Shown: piece after piece, positions 9,046-17,766 of the stretch
Numbering within the stretch: position 1 is the stretch's first letter
Layout of the letters: the number at the start of each line of letters is the position of its first letter
NCBI GenBank assembly: GCA_030433005.1
Contig: JAUILQ010000044.1
Coordinates: forward strand, 1 to 47,181
DNA: 47,181 nt
Reading direction: 5' to 3'
Origin: Alphaproteobacteria bacterium
GTDB lineage: Bacteria > Pseudomonadota > Alphaproteobacteria > Kiloniellales > DSM-21159
Position numbers and translations under genes: made by a program
Notes under the pieces: generated by a model
The model's database searches: none
Told to the model about the DNA's origin: nothing
The model's input: only the letters and a program-made list of their open reading frames with translations

Positions 9046-9359
9046 GTCATTCCTCGCCAAAGATTTTCGAGTGGAACGTTGCTGAAGCGCGATTCCGTCG
9101 CGATCGGTTCCGCGACCGTCCCCTCGGCTCGCGCCTGCCGCTCCGGGCCACGGCCGGGTCCGGTCCGGCGTAGCCCGCTACCGATCCCTAGGTGGCGACG
9201 CGCCCACCGTCCGCCAAGACCCGGGCAGGAGCCGGGAATGGATGTCGTCAGGGTGGCACAAACGCCCGCACCGGGATAGCGTGCGGTCCGCCGCGACGCA
9301 GCCGGTCGGAGCAGGCATCCGGGCCGAGCGGGCGGCCGGGCAGACACCAGAGAGGACAG
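9046..9359. other. Divergent intergenic region between lipoprotein gene and pdxH
   Basis: These 314 bases separate two divergently transcribed genes and should hold both promoters. I could not find a convincing -35/-10 pair or a clear operator. A TGGCAC near 9255 recalls sigma-54 sites, but the downstream GC element is at the wrong spacing. Confidence 0.5.
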
Positions 9360-9974
9360 ATGTTCGATTCGCCGCCAGCCGATCCCTTGGCGCTGTTCGC
9401 CGAGTGGCTCGAAGAGGCAAGAGCCGCCGAGCCCAACGATCCCAACGCGATGGTCGTGGCCAGCGTCGGCGACGACGGCATGCCCTCGGCGCGCATGGTG
9501 CTGCTCAAGGACTACGATCCGGCCGGCTTCGTGTTCTACACCAACTACGAGAGCCGCAAGGGCCGGCAGATCCTGGCGCATCCGAAGGTGGCCCTGCTGT
9601 TCCACTGGAAGTCGCTGCGCCGCCAGGTGCGCGTCGAAGGCGCGGTGAGCCCGGTGTCGGACGCCGAGGCCGACGCCTACTTCGCCAGCCGGCCGAAGCA
9701 GAGCCAGATCGGCGCCTGGGCCTCGGAGCAGTCGCGCCCCCTGGAGAGCCGCTTCGCGCTGGAGAAGCGGGTCGCCAAGCTGGCCGCCCGCTATGCCGCG
9801 AGCAGCGTCCCCCGGCCGCCGCACTGGTCCGGGTTCCGGGTGACGCCGCGGCTGATCGAGTTCTGGAAGGACGGCGCCTTCCGGCTGCACGACCGCTTCG
9901 TCTACCGGCGCGACGAGCCGGTCGCCGGCGACGATGCGGCGCCGGCCTGGCGCGTCGAGCGCCTCTACCCCTAG
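9360..9974 (+). CDS. pdxH: Pyridoxamine/pyridoxine 5'-phosphate oxidase
   Basis: PdxH (EC 1.4.3.5) oxidises pyridoxine or pyridoxamine phosphate to pyridoxal 5'-phosphate with FMN. The 204-aa length is typical. Recognisable segments are [25 protein letters not shown], the FMN-binding [12 protein letters not shown], and the C-terminal [14 protein letters not shown] with WRVERLYP at the end. ATG 9360 has AGAGAGGAC immediately upstream. Three bases separate it from the downstream cation-efflux gene. The product supplies cofactor for the PLP enzymes IlvE and AspC encoded in this window. Confidence 0.95.
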   Translation: MFDSPPADPLALFAEWLEEARAAEPNDPNAMVVASVGDDGMPSARMVLLKDYDPAGFVFYTNYESRKGRQILAHPKVALLFHWKSLRRQVRVEGAVSPVSDAEADAYFASRPKQSQIGAWASEQSRPLESRFALEKRVAKLAARYAASSVPRPPHWSGFRVTPRLIEFWKDGAFRLHDRFVYRRDEPVAGDDAAPAWRVERLYP

Positions 9975-9977
9975 CCC

Positions 9978-10928
9978 ATGGCACGGCGGCCTCACGAGGC
10001 GGCGCGCGAGGCGACCCCCGAAGCCGCGACCGGGGCGACGCGGAACGCCCGGCTGATGCGGCTGGCGACCTATGCCTCGACCGGCACGGCACTGTCGCTG
10101 GTCGCGCTGAAGCTCGCCGGCTGGTGGCTCACCGATTCGGTGGCGCTGCTCTCCAGCCTCGTCGATTCGCTGCTCGACGGCATGGCCTCGCTGGTCACGC
10201 TGCTCGCCGTGCGCCAGGCCCTGATACCGCCGGACCGCGAACATCGCTTCGGCCACGGCAAGGCCGAGCCGCTGGCGGCGATCGCCCAGGCCTCGCTGAT
10301 TTCCGGATCGGCGCTGTTCCTGATCGTCGAGGCGGCGCGCCGGCTGTTCGATCCGGAGCCGGTGACCCACGGCGACTTCGGCATCCTGGTCATGGTCGTC
10401 TCGCTGCTGGCGACGCTGCTGCTCAACGGCTTCCAGCACTACGTCGTGCGGCGCACCGGCTCGCTCGCCATCCGCGCCGATTCCCTGCACTACCTCAGCG
10501 ACCTGCTGATGAACGCCGCGGTCATCCTCGCCCTGGTGCTGACCAGCCAGTTCGGCTTGGCGCTGGCCGACCCGCTGCTCGCCCTGGCGATCGCCGCCTA
10601 CATCCTGAGGGGCGCCGTGCGGATCGGTCTCGAGGCCTACGACATGCTGATGGATCGCGAGCTGCCCGACGACGACCGCCGGCGCATCCTCGATCTCGTG
10701 CGCGCGCACAGCGAGGTCCTGGGCGTGCACGACCTGAAGACCCGCGCGTCGGGACGCACCACCTTCATCCAGCTGCACCTCGAGATCGACGGCGGCATGA
10801 CCCTCTATCGTGCCCACGCCATCGCCGAGGCGGTCGAGGCCGAACTGCAGACCGCCTACCCGAACGCCGAGGTGACGATCCACCAGGATCCCCACGTGCT
10901 GTCCGAGGAAACGCCGCGCTACTCTTGA
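9978..10928 (+). CDS. Cation diffusion facilitator (FieF/YiiP-like metal efflux)
   Basis: The 316-aa CDF transporter exports divalent metal (Zn2+, Fe2+ or similar) in exchange for protons. The transport site is visible as D63 and D67 in SSLVDSLLD and H171 and D175 in ADSLHYLSD, the spacing found in YiiP. FGHGKAEPLA follows helix 3, and a cytosolic ferredoxin-like domain occupies the last 90 residues (VLGVHDLKTRASG). It begins 3 nt after the pdxH stop and is probably co-transcribed. Metal preference is not readable with certainty. Confidence 0.92.
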   Translation: MARRPHEAAREATPEAATGATRNARLMRLATYASTGTALSLVALKLAGWWLTDSVALLSSLVDSLLDGMASLVTLLAVRQALIPPDREHRFGHGKAEPLAAIAQASLISGSALFLIVEAARRLFDPEPVTHGDFGILVMVVSLLATLLLNGFQHYVVRRTGSLAIRADSLHYLSDLLMNAAVILALVLTSQFGLALADPLLALAIAAYILRGAVRIGLEAYDMLMDRELPDDDRRRILDLVRAHSEVLGVHDLKTRASGRTTFIQLHLEIDGGMTLYRAHAIAEAVEAELQTAYPNAEVTIHQDPHVLSEETPRYS

Positions 10929-10970
10929 CGGAGCCGTCGCGTCCTGGCGGCGTTATCCCCGCAGGCCCGC

Positions 10971-10984
10971 TTGATTCAGGTCAT
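10971..10984. promoter_or_regulatory. Candidate FNR/FixK-type site upstream of the universal stress gene
   Basis: TTGATTCAGGTCAT has a perfect left half-site TTGAT, a 4-nt spacer and a 3/5 right half compared with TTGAT-N4-ATCAA. It lies about 60 nt before the universal stress protein start, a sensible activator distance. Stress proteins of this type are often induced by low oxygen in proteobacteria. The evidence is a single motif read by eye. Confidence 0.35.
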
Positions 10985-11044
10985 TGTTGCCCGGCGGGCC
11001 GAACGCGCGATGATGGACCTGTCCCGGTGCCTTGGAGGCCGACC

Positions 11045-11914
11045 ATGACCTATCGTTCGATCCTCGCCGTGCTCGACGGCGCCCCCGGCGGCGAGAGCCT
11101 GCTCCAGGCGGCCTTCGCCCTGGGGCGCCGCTACGACTCCTATCTCGAGGTGCTGCACGTGCAGCCGGACCCCAGCCTGTCGCTGCCGCTGGTCGGCGAG
11201 GGCATGTCGGGCGCCCTGATCGACGACGTCTCGCGCGAGCTGGAAGCCAGCGCCAAGGCCAATGCCGAGCGCGCGCGGCGCTTCTACGAGGAGGCCTGCC
11301 GCGCCGTCGACCTGCCGCCGACCGACGCCGGCGAGCGGCCGCGCGCCGGAGGCTTCAAGCCGGTGTGGCGCAGCCTCGTCGGCCGCGAGGACAGCGAGAC
11401 CGCGTTTCGCGGCCTGCTCGCCGACCTGATCGCGGTGGCGCGTCCCGATCCCGGCCAGGACGGCGCCTACGCGCCGGCCCTGGAGTCCGGCCTGTTCGAG
11501 ACCGGCCGTCCGGTTCTCGTGGTCCCGCCGGGGCTCGACGGCTTCGGGCCGCGGCGCGTCGCCGTCGCCTGGAACGCGACCCGGGAGGCGACGCGGGCGG
11601 CGGTCGCGGCGCTGCCCCTGCTGGCGCAGGCCGAGGAGGTCTCGGTGCTGACCGTCGCGGAAAGCGGCGAGCGCCAGCCCGATCCGGCGCGCCTTGCCGA
11701 CTACCTGGTGCTGCACGGCATCGAGGCACGGGCCAAGCGCATCGAGCCGCAGCGCCATGCCGGCAACGAGCTGATCGCCCAGGCGGCCGAGCTGGGCTCG
11801 GACCTGCTGGTGATGGGCGCCTACGGCCACAGCCGCCTGCGCGAGTTCGTGCTCGGCGGGGCGACCCGCGAGGTGCTCGCCAACGCCGAGATTCCGGTGC
11901 TGCTGTCGCACTGA
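11045..11914 (+). CDS. Universal stress protein, tandem UspA-like domains
   Basis: The 289-aa cytosolic protein starts with the Usp strand TYRSILAVLDGAPGG. Its first half (about 1-150) is a divergent Usp-like domain. The second half (RRVAVAWNATREATRAA onward) is a well-kept Usp domain ending in the ATP-binding motif GAYGHSRLREFVLGGAT, which fits G-x2-G-x9-G-(x)-T. GGAGG lies about 6 nt upstream of ATG 11045. The N-terminal copy lacks the glycine motif, so only the C-terminal domain is expected to bind nucleotide. A possible FNR-type site precedes it. Confidence 0.9.
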   Translation: MTYRSILAVLDGAPGGESLLQAAFALGRRYDSYLEVLHVQPDPSLSLPLVGEGMSGALIDDVSRELEASAKANAERARRFYEEACRAVDLPPTDAGERPRAGGFKPVWRSLVGREDSETAFRGLLADLIAVARPDPGQDGAYAPALESGLFETGRPVLVVPPGLDGFGPRRVAVAWNATREATRAAVAALPLLAQAEEVSVLTVAESGERQPDPARLADYLVLHGIEARAKRIEPQRHAGNELIAQAAELGSDLLVMGAYGHSRLREFVLGGATREVLANAEIPVLLSH

Positions 11915-12014
11915 CGGCGGTGCAGCCGGCCGGCGGGCGGACAGCCGCCGGGACCGGGGTGGTGCCCGCACGGGCCGGAGCCCGCCTTGCGGGGGTGCAG
12001 GGAGGAGACGAGCC

Positions 12015-12356
12015 ATGCTGACGCTGGAGGACTGCATCGCGCTCTGCGATCTCTCGGAAGAGGAGATCGAGGCGATCATGGAGCATGAGCACGTGCCCGA
12101 GATCGTCGCCGTCGAGATGGCGCAGTACCTGGTGACCTGCCCGGACGGCATGCCCTGTCTCAAGCGCATCATCCTCGACGACATCGAGGCCGCCGAGGCC
12201 CGGGGCGACAGCGAGCACGCCTGGAAACTGCGCATGGTGCTGCGGCATTTCATCCGCAGCCATCCCGAGCTCGCCGAGGCGGCTCCCGAAGCGAAGATCG
12301 CCGCCCTGACCGCTGCGGCACGACAGGCAAACAGGCAAAAGAAGAGACCCACATGA
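12015..12356 (+). CDS. Conserved protein of unknown function, coupled to next gene
   Basis: The 113-aa soluble, acidic, helix-rich protein starts MLTLEDCIALCDLSEEEIEAI. Similar short proteins of unassigned function are common in Rhodospirillales, as far as I can recall. Three cysteines (residues 7, 11 and 43) sit in the first half. GGAGGAGACG lies upstream of the ATG. The last bases of the stop overlap the start of the following gene as ATGA, which predicts translational coupling and probably joint function. There is no domain I can name, no signal peptide and no membrane helix. Confidence 0.75.
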   Translation: MLTLEDCIALCDLSEEEIEAIMEHEHVPEIVAVEMAQYLVTCPDGMPCLKRIILDDIEAAEARGDSEHAWKLRMVLRHFIRSHPELAEAAPEAKIAALTAAARQANRQKKRPT

Positions 12357-12745
12357 CCTTGAAGAACGTCCGTCTCGAACTGGCCCGCGCGCCGGAACAT
12401 CCCTCCGGCAGCAGCCGGCACGGCTACGAGATGCTGGCGCCGCTCGACGACGAGGGGCACATCGACCTGGAGGAGTACCGCAAGCGCCGGGCCGAATGCC
12501 GCGTCTGGCGCTTCTGGAACGGCGAGGACGACGAGTACGGCCATCTGCTGCACACCCGCGGCGGATCCTGGGCCTTCCACTACGACATCGAGGGCGACCC
12601 GGACGGCGACGACGCCGGCTTCCGCTTCGACCAGCACCGCTTCGTCGAGGGCGAGTACGTCTCGCTCCGCGAGCCGGACGGCGAGCTGCACACCTTCCAG
12701 GTCGTCGCGGTGCGCTCGGCGCAGCTCCACCCCCTGCCGCGCTAG
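12353..12745 (+). CDS. Conserved protein of unknown function (130 aa)
   Basis: The soluble protein starts MTLKNVRLELARAPEHPSGS and is rich in Trp, His, Asp and Glu. It has an apparent beta-strand-rich second half (WAFHYDIEGDP, FRFDQHRFVEGEYVSL, FQVVAVRSAQL). The pattern resembles a conserved alphaproteobacterial family with no assigned function. Its ATG overlaps the upstream stop codon, and a strong hairpin follows at 12815, so the two genes form a closed two-gene unit. Clustered D/E/H residues could bind metal, but that is speculation. Confidence 0.8.
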   Translation: MTLKNVRLELARAPEHPSGSSRHGYEMLAPLDDEGHIDLEEYRKRRAECRVWRFWNGEDDEYGHLLHTRGGSWAFHYDIEGDPDGDDAGFRFDQHRFVEGEYVSLREPDGELHTFQVVAVRSAQLHPLPR

Positions 12746-12814
12746 CCGCGTATCGGGGTTGCTGCGAGCGCTTCGCAGCGACCGGCGACGGCGGCTGCGA
12801 GATCGGCTAGAGTG

Positions 12815-12841
12815 CGGCGGTCGCCGGCCCGGCGACCGCCG
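12815..12841 (+). terminator. Perfect hairpin after the unknown gene pair
   Basis: CGGCGGTCGCCG, a 3-nt loop GCC, and the exact complement form a 12-bp stem followed by TCCCCC. It lies 70 nt past the stop codon of the 130-aa gene and 45 nt before the next gene, so it probably separates the two transcripts. Confidence 0.5.
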
Positions 12842-12885
12842 TCCCCCGTTCACTTCCAGCCGCCCAGAGGAAGGGTCGAGCCTCC

Positions 12886-13626
12886 ATGTCCGATGCGCGC
12901 AAGACCGTGATCCTGACCGGCGCCAGCCGGGGCATCGGCCATGCCACCGTGCAGCGCTTCTCCGACGAGGGCTGGCGCATCATCACCTGCTCGCGCGAGG
13001 GCATTCCGCCGCACTGCAAGGCGGACCCCAACTGGACCCACCACATCACCGTCGATCTCGGCGACCCGGCCGGCGTGCAGGACTTCGTGCGCCAGGCCAA
13101 CGAGATCATCGGCAGCCAGCCGGTGCACGCGCTGGTCAACAACGCGGCCGTCTCGCCGAAGACGCCCTACAAGGAGCGGCTCGGCGTGCTCAACGGCGAC
13201 ATCGAGGGCTGGCGCCGGGTCTTCGAGCTGAACTTCTTCGCGCCGCTGGCGCTGGGCCGAGGCTTCGCGGTGGCGCTGCGCCGCGGCCAGGGCTCGGTGG
13301 TCAACATCACCTCGATCGCCGGCCATGCCATCCACCCCTTCGCCGGTTCGGCCTACTCGACCTCGAAGGCCGCGCTCTCGGCGCTGACCCGCGAGATGGC
13401 GGTCGAGTTCGCCGAACTCGGCGTGCGCGTCAACGCCGTGGCGCCCGGCGAGATCGAGACCTCCATGGTCGGGCCCGAATACGAGGCCCTGATCCCGCGC
13501 ATCCCGATGCAGCGCATGGGCACGCCCGAAGAGGTCGCGGGCGCCGTCTACCGGCTCTGCACCCCCGATTTCGGCTACGTCACCGGCACGGAGGTCTTCG
13601 TGACCGGCGGCCAGCACCTCTACTAG
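12886..13626 (+). CDS. SDR-family NAD(P)-dependent oxidoreductase
   Basis: The 246-aa classical short-chain dehydrogenase has the cofactor motif TGASRGIG (residues 11-18), VNNAA, and the catalytic set S-Y-K in NITSIAGHAIHPFAGSAYSTSK. The C-terminal GYVTGTEVFVTGG is typical. The substrate is unknown. GAGGAAGGG lies about 10 nt upstream of the ATG. It is followed after 13 nt by an SLC13-type transporter on the same strand, so uptake and oxidation of an anionic or hydroxy compound by the pair is possible but unproven. Confidence 0.9.
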   Translation: MSDARKTVILTGASRGIGHATVQRFSDEGWRIITCSREGIPPHCKADPNWTHHITVDLGDPAGVQDFVRQANEIIGSQPVHALVNNAAVSPKTPYKERLGVLNGDIEGWRRVFELNFFAPLALGRGFAVALRRGQGSVVNITSIAGHAIHPFAGSAYSTSKAALSALTREMAVEFAELGVRVNAVAPGEIETSMVGPEYEALIPRIPMQRMGTPEEVAGAVYRLCTPDFGYVTGTEVFVTGGQHLY

Positions 13627-13639
13627 CGCGCCGGCGGGC

Positions 13640-15469
13640 ATGCCCGAGCTCGAATCGCTGGTGCCCGCCGGGCTGATTCCCGAGGGCTTGCTGCCGGGCG
13701 AACAGGGGCTGCTGTTCGGGCTGCTCGGCCTGCTCGTGGCGCTGCTGGTCTGGGGCCGCATCCGCTACGACATCGTCGCCTTCGGCACGCTGATGATCGC
13801 CGTGCTGGTCGGCTTGGTGCCGGCCGGCGAAGCCTTCGCCGGCTTCGGCCACCCGGCGACGATCACCGTGGCGCTGGTGCTCGTGGCCTCGCGCGTGCTC
13901 GCCGATACCGGCGCCACCGAGGCCCTGGCGCGCGCCGTCCTGCCCTTCGCCAAGCGGACCAGCTCACACGTCGGCGTGCTCGGCGGCGTCGGCGCCCTGC
14001 TGTCCGGCTTCATGAACAACGTCGGCACGCTGGCGCTGCTCATGCCGATGGCCATCGACACGGCGAAGAAGGCCAAGCGCTCGCCGGCCACCATCCTGAT
14101 GCCGCTGTCCTTCGCGACGATCCTGGGCGGCCTGCTGACCCTGATCGGCACGCCGCCCAACCTGATCGTCTCGACGATCCGCGCCGAGCAGCTCGACGCG
14201 CCCTTCCGGATGTTCGACTTCACGCCGGTCGGCGGCGCCGTGGCGCTGGTCGGCGTCGTCTTCGTCGCCCTGCTCGGCTGGCGTCTGGTGCCGAGCCGCG
14301 AGGACGGCGACAGCTCGGAGACCGGGCTGTTCGACCTGGAGAACTACCTGGCCGAGGTGCGCGTGCCCAAGGGCAGCGCCGCCGAGGGCATGACCCTGGC
14401 GAAGCTGTACGAGAAGCTCGGCGACAGCGACCTGCAGGTCGTCGGCCGCCTGCGTCGCGGCAAGCGCACCTCCCCGCTGCCGCGTTCGGCCGACTTCCGC
14501 GCCTCGGACCGGCTGCTGCTCGAGGGCACGCCAGAGGAGATCGACGAGGCGGTCGCCGAGTTCGGCCTCAAGCTGGGCGAGGGCGAAGGCAAGGCCGGCC
14601 TGCTCAAGGGCGAGGAGACCGAGCTCCGCGAGGGCCTGATCCAGACCGGCAGCCGCTGCATCGGGCGCACCGCCGCGCAGATGCGCTTCGTCGGGCGCTA
14701 CCGGGTCAACCTGCTCGGCGTCTCGCGCCAGGGCCGCACCTACCGCGGCCGCCTGCGCGACTTCCGCTTCGGCGCCGGCGACGTGCTGCTGCTGCACGGC
14801 GAGGCCGGAGACCTGGACGACGCGACGCTGCAGCTCGGCCTGCTGCCGCTGGCCGAGCGCGGCCTGACCTTCGGGCTCAAGGAGAACGGGCCCTGGGTCA
14901 TCGGCCTGTTCGCCGCGGCGGTGGCCGCGGCCAGCCTGGGCGTCGCGCCGATCGCGGTGACCCTGGGGGCGGCCATCGCGATCATGGCGATCTCGGGCCT
15001 GGTGGCGCCGAGCCGGCTCTACGAGGGCATCGACTGGCCGGTCATCGTCCTGCTCGGCTCGCTGATGCCGATCGGCGGGGCGCTGCAGACCACCGGGGCG
15101 ACGGGGACCATCGCCGGGGCCATTCTCTCGGTCGGCGGCGCCTGGCCGGCCTGGGTCGTCCTGGCGCTGGTGCTGGTCGTGACGATGACGCTGTCGGACG
15201 TGCTCAACAACGCCGCGACCGCGATCGTCATGGCGCCGATCGGCATCGCCCTGGCGGAGAGCCTGGAGGCCAACCCGGACGCCTTCCTGATGGCGGTGGC
15301 GATCGGCGCGTCCTGCGCGTTCCTGACCCCGGTCGGCCACCAGAACAACGCGCTGATCCTCGGCCCCGGCGGCTACCGCTTCGGCGACTACTGGCGCATG
15401 GGGCTGCCGCTCGAGCTCGTCGTCTGCGCGGTCGCTGTGCCGATGATCCTGCTGGTCTGGCCGCTGTAA
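13640..15469 (+). CDS. SLC13-family permease with two TrkA-C (RCK-C) domains
   Basis: The 609-aa inner-membrane protein is split by a soluble insert. Helices in the first about 210 residues include SGFMNNVGTLALLMP and GTPPNLIVS, the asparagine motif of divalent-anion/Na+ symporters. Residues about 218-305 and 320-400 form two RCK-C domains (TLAKLYEKLGDSDLQVVG and CIGRTAAQMRFVGRYRVNLL). The second membrane half repeats the Asn motif as SDVLNNAATAIVMAP, with TPVGHQNNALIL. Proteins of this build are annotated as sulfate, sulfonate or generic anion transporters; the substrate cannot be fixed. It ends 12 nt from the convergent PadR-like gene. Confidence 0.9.
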   Translation: MPELESLVPAGLIPEGLLPGEQGLLFGLLGLLVALLVWGRIRYDIVAFGTLMIAVLVGLVPAGEAFAGFGHPATITVALVLVASRVLADTGATEALARAVLPFAKRTSSHVGVLGGVGALLSGFMNNVGTLALLMPMAIDTAKKAKRSPATILMPLSFATILGGLLTLIGTPPNLIVSTIRAEQLDAPFRMFDFTPVGGAVALVGVVFVALLGWRLVPSREDGDSSETGLFDLENYLAEVRVPKGSAAEGMTLAKLYEKLGDSDLQVVGRLRRGKRTSPLPRSADFRASDRLLLEGTPEEIDEAVAEFGLKLGEGEGKAGLLKGEETELREGLIQTGSRCIGRTAAQMRFVGRYRVNLLGVSRQGRTYRGRLRDFRFGAGDVLLLHGEAGDLDDATLQLGLLPLAERGLTFGLKENGPWVIGLFAAAVAAASLGVAPIAVTLGAAIAIMAISGLVAPSRLYEGIDWPVIVLLGSLMPIGGALQTTGATGTIAGAILSVGGAWPAWVVLALVLVVTMTLSDVLNNAATAIVMAPIGIALAESLEANPDAFLMAVAIGASCAFLTPVGHQNNALILGPGGYRFGDYWRMGLPLELVVCAVAVPMILLVWPL

Positions 15470-15481
15470 GCGCGGCCCGGC

Positions 15482-16039
15482 TCAGGCGCCGGAGGACTGG
15501 CCCAGGCCGCCCCGCAGGGCGTCGAACCAGGCCAGGCGCGCCCGCGTCTGGGCGATCTCCAGGTCCAGCCAGCCGGCCAGCGCGCTCTCGCCGCCGTCGT
15601 GCTCCTGGCGCAGCTCGAGCAGGCGCAGCAGCTCGCGCTCGAACAGCTCGAGCAGGATCTCGACCTGGGCCTGCCGCTCGGTCTCCGGCAGCAGGTGCAG
15701 GAAGCGCATCTTGATCGCGACGATCAGCTTGTTGAGGTCGTTGACCTGGGCGCGGACGTTGGAACCGAGCAGCCGCTGCAGCTCCTCGCGGCCGGCTTCG
15801 GTGATGCGCAGGCGCTGCTCCTCGGTTGCCAGCTGCGGATCGAGCGGCTCGCAGAGCCCTTCGATGCGCAGCAGCTCGAGCGGCTGCGCGACCATCTCCA
15901 GCGACGGCCCGATCAGGTGGCCGATGAAGTAGCGGACCTCGCTCGCCAGCGCCGCGTAGCTGCGCTCGCCCGTGGCCAGCAGGCCCAGCGCCAGCAGGCG
16001 CACGGCTTCGCTCGGCATCAGGGAATTGTCGCGGTACAT
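15482..16039 (-). CDS. PadR-like winged-helix transcriptional regulator
   Basis: The 185-aa protein has an N-terminal winged helix (SEAVRLLALGLLATGERSYAAL, then a recognition-helix region around EMVAQPLELLRIEGL). The wing is LRITEAGREEL, and a long helical dimerisation tail (LNKLIVAIKMRFLHLLPETE...) follows. This matches PadR-type regulators with an extended C-terminal helix. ATG 16039 is preferred over an upstream in-frame Met because AGGAAG lies 7 nt upstream. The target is not evident; the small membrane protein gene upstream on the same strand is a candidate partner. Confidence 0.75.
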   Translation of the reverse strand: MYRDNSLMPSEAVRLLALGLLATGERSYAALASEVRYFIGHLIGPSLEMVAQPLELLRIEGLCEPLDPQLATEEQRLRITEAGREELQRLLGSNVRAQVNDLNKLIVAIKMRFLHLLPETERQAQVEILLELFERELLRLLELRQEHDGGESALAGWLDLEIAQTRARLAWFDALRGGLGQSSGA

Positions 16040-16150
16040 GGCCGGCTTCCTGAGACTGGATGGCCTGAGCTGAAAGAGATAGGGCGCCGCGGCCGGCAAG
16101 TCCAGCCGCGGCGCCGATCAAAAAAAGAGACGCTCTCGGGGGCGTTCGGC

Positions 16151-16546
16151 TCAGGCGGCCCGGCGCTGGCGGGCGCCGCCCTTGGCGGGTGTCTTGCCGG
16201 GAACGCCGCTGCCCTGCGGGCGGCCGCCTTCGAGGACCTGCAGCGGGGCGCCGGCATGGGCGCCGCGCAGCAGCGCCCGCGACAGCAGCAGCGTGGCGAT
16301 GACGGCAGCCAGGGCCGCGCCCGCCTCGACCACGTCGAGGCTCCCGGTCTCGCGGAACCTGAGGGCGGCCTTGAGGACCAGCAGCACGCCGACCGAGAAG
16401 ACGCCGATGCCGACCGACAGCAGCGTCTCCCAGAGCATCTCGATGCGCGCCCAGCGGGGCAGGGGCGTGCGGCGGTTCACGTTGTAGGCAAAGAACAGCG
16501 CGATCAGCGCGCCGCAGATCAGCAGGACGCCGGGAAACAACAGCAT
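16151..16546 (-). CDS. Small multi-pass membrane protein, unknown function
   Basis: The 131-aa protein has three predicted membrane helices: about residues 2-20 (LLFPGVLLICGALIALFF), 42-60 (SVGIGVFSVGVLLVLKAAL) and 72-92 (VVEAGAALAAVIATLLLSRA). A basic tail rich in Gly, Arg and Lys follows. The N-terminus is probably outside or within the membrane. I do not recognise the family. It lies about 110 nt upstream of the PadR-like gene on the same strand. Confidence 0.65.
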   Translation of the reverse strand: MLLFPGVLLICGALIALFFAYNVNRRTPLPRWARIEMLWETLLSVGIGVFSVGVLLVLKAALRFRETGSLDVVEAGAALAAVIATLLLSRALLRGAHAGAPLQVLEGGRPQGSGVPGKTPAKGGARQRRAA

Positions 16547-16740
16547 GTCAGGCGGGCTCTCCACCCTGCGGACCGGCCCATCCAGGGCGGCCGGCGGCAC
16601 GGCGCCGCCGGACCGGGGTCGGCGGCTCTGCGCCGGCCCGCACGGGGTCCGTCAGTGCGAGTATGTGCGCTCGCGCGGGTCCGGCGAGCAATGCGTTTGC
16701 TGCGCAGCGAGCCCGCGCCCGGCGCAGGGCAGGCGCGGCC

Positions 16741-17766
16741 TCACGGCAGGAAGCGCTCGAAGGCGGCGGCTGCGCTGTCCCAGCTCCAGGCGCGCTGCCG
16801 GGCCAGCGCCTCGGCGTGCTGGGCCTGCCACAGCGCATCGTCGGCGAGCAGCCGCACGGCCCGCTCGGCGAAGGCTTCCTCGTCGCGCTCGACGAAGCCG
16901 GTCACCCCGTCGACGACCCGCTCGCCGGTGCTGCCGAGCGGCGTCACCACGGCGGGCAGGCCGGCGGCCTGCGCCTCGGCGACCGACAGGCAGAAGGTCT
17001 CTCCCGGATCGCCGCGGTAGAGCAGCACGCGCGCGCCGAGCAGGGCCTCGGCGAGCGCCTCCTTGGGCAAGGGCTCCTTCAGCACCACGCCCTCGGCGGC
17101 GCGCGCCCGGGCCTTCTCCAGGGCGGCCTCGATGCGCCCCTGGTCGTGGCCGCCGTAGACCGCGGCGCCGCAGTAGAGGTGCAGCTCGGCGCCGGGCACG
17201 CGCGGCCGGATGCGGCTGCTCCAGAGCTCGAGCAGCCAGTCCAGGCCGCGCCGCGGGTTGGAGGTGAAGACGGCGCGCGGCGGCGGCGTCCCCTCGCGCG
17301 GCACCGCGCAGCGGAAGCTGTCGGAGATGCCGTAGGGGATGATCTCGCGCCCGCCGCTCGGCACCCAGCGCGGCAGGCTGGCGGCGTGGTAGGGCCCGGA
17401 GAAGATGATCGGCGGCCGGACCTTGGCGAGCCGCCAGAGGTAGCGCCACTTGCGCAGGTGGCCGGCCGGGTTGTGGATCCAGAACAGCGTGCGCCCGGCG
17501 CCCGGGACGGCATCGATCAGGTGGTGCCGGCGGTTGGCGATGTAGAGGTCGGGCCGGGCCGGCAGGCCCCGGCTGCGCGGCCGCCAGGCGACGCCGCGCT
17601 CGTCGAGCGGCGCCTCGACGTTGTTGCAGACCGTGACGCGGTGCCCGCGCGCGGCCAGCGCCTCGACCAGACCGACGACCGCGGTCTCGGCGCCGCCGAG
17701 CGGGCGCGCGCGCAGCTGGCGCCCGTCGAAGGCGACGCCGTCGTCGGCCAGCAGGATCTCAGCCAT
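16741..17766 (-). CDS. Glycosyltransferase, GT4 type
   Basis: The 341-aa cytosolic GT-B enzyme has the donor-binding C-terminal half marked by GETFCLSVAEAQAAGLPAVV (E-x7-E motif, shown in part) and GSTGERVVDGVTGF. The N-terminal half has the GGAETAVVGLVEALAARGH acceptor-domain start. It adds a sugar to a cell-envelope glycan, probably lipopolysaccharide core given its partner. It overlaps the upstream GT2 gene by 8 bases, so the two are co-translated. The specific sugar is not readable. Confidence 0.88.
   Translation of the reverse strand: MAEILLADDGVAFDGRQLRARPLGGAETAVVGLVEALAARGHRVTVCNNVEAPLDERGVAWRPRSRGLPARPDLYIANRRHHLIDAVPGAGRTLFWIHNPAGHLRKWRYLWRLAKVRPPIIFSGPYHAASLPRWVPSGGREIIPYGISDSFRCAVPREGTPPPRAVFTSNPRRGLDWLLELWSSRIRPRVPGAELHLYCGAAVYGGHDQGRIEAALEKARARAAEGVVLKEPLPKEALAEALLGARVLLYRGDPGETFCLSVAEAQAAGLPAVVTPLGSTGERVVDGVTGFVERDEEAFAERAVRLLADDALWQAQHAEALARQRAWSWDSAAAAFERFLP

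Noticed and set aside
9250..9270. Sigma-54 promoter near TGGCAC
   Set aside because: The -12 GC is one base out of register and the rest of the consensus is missing.
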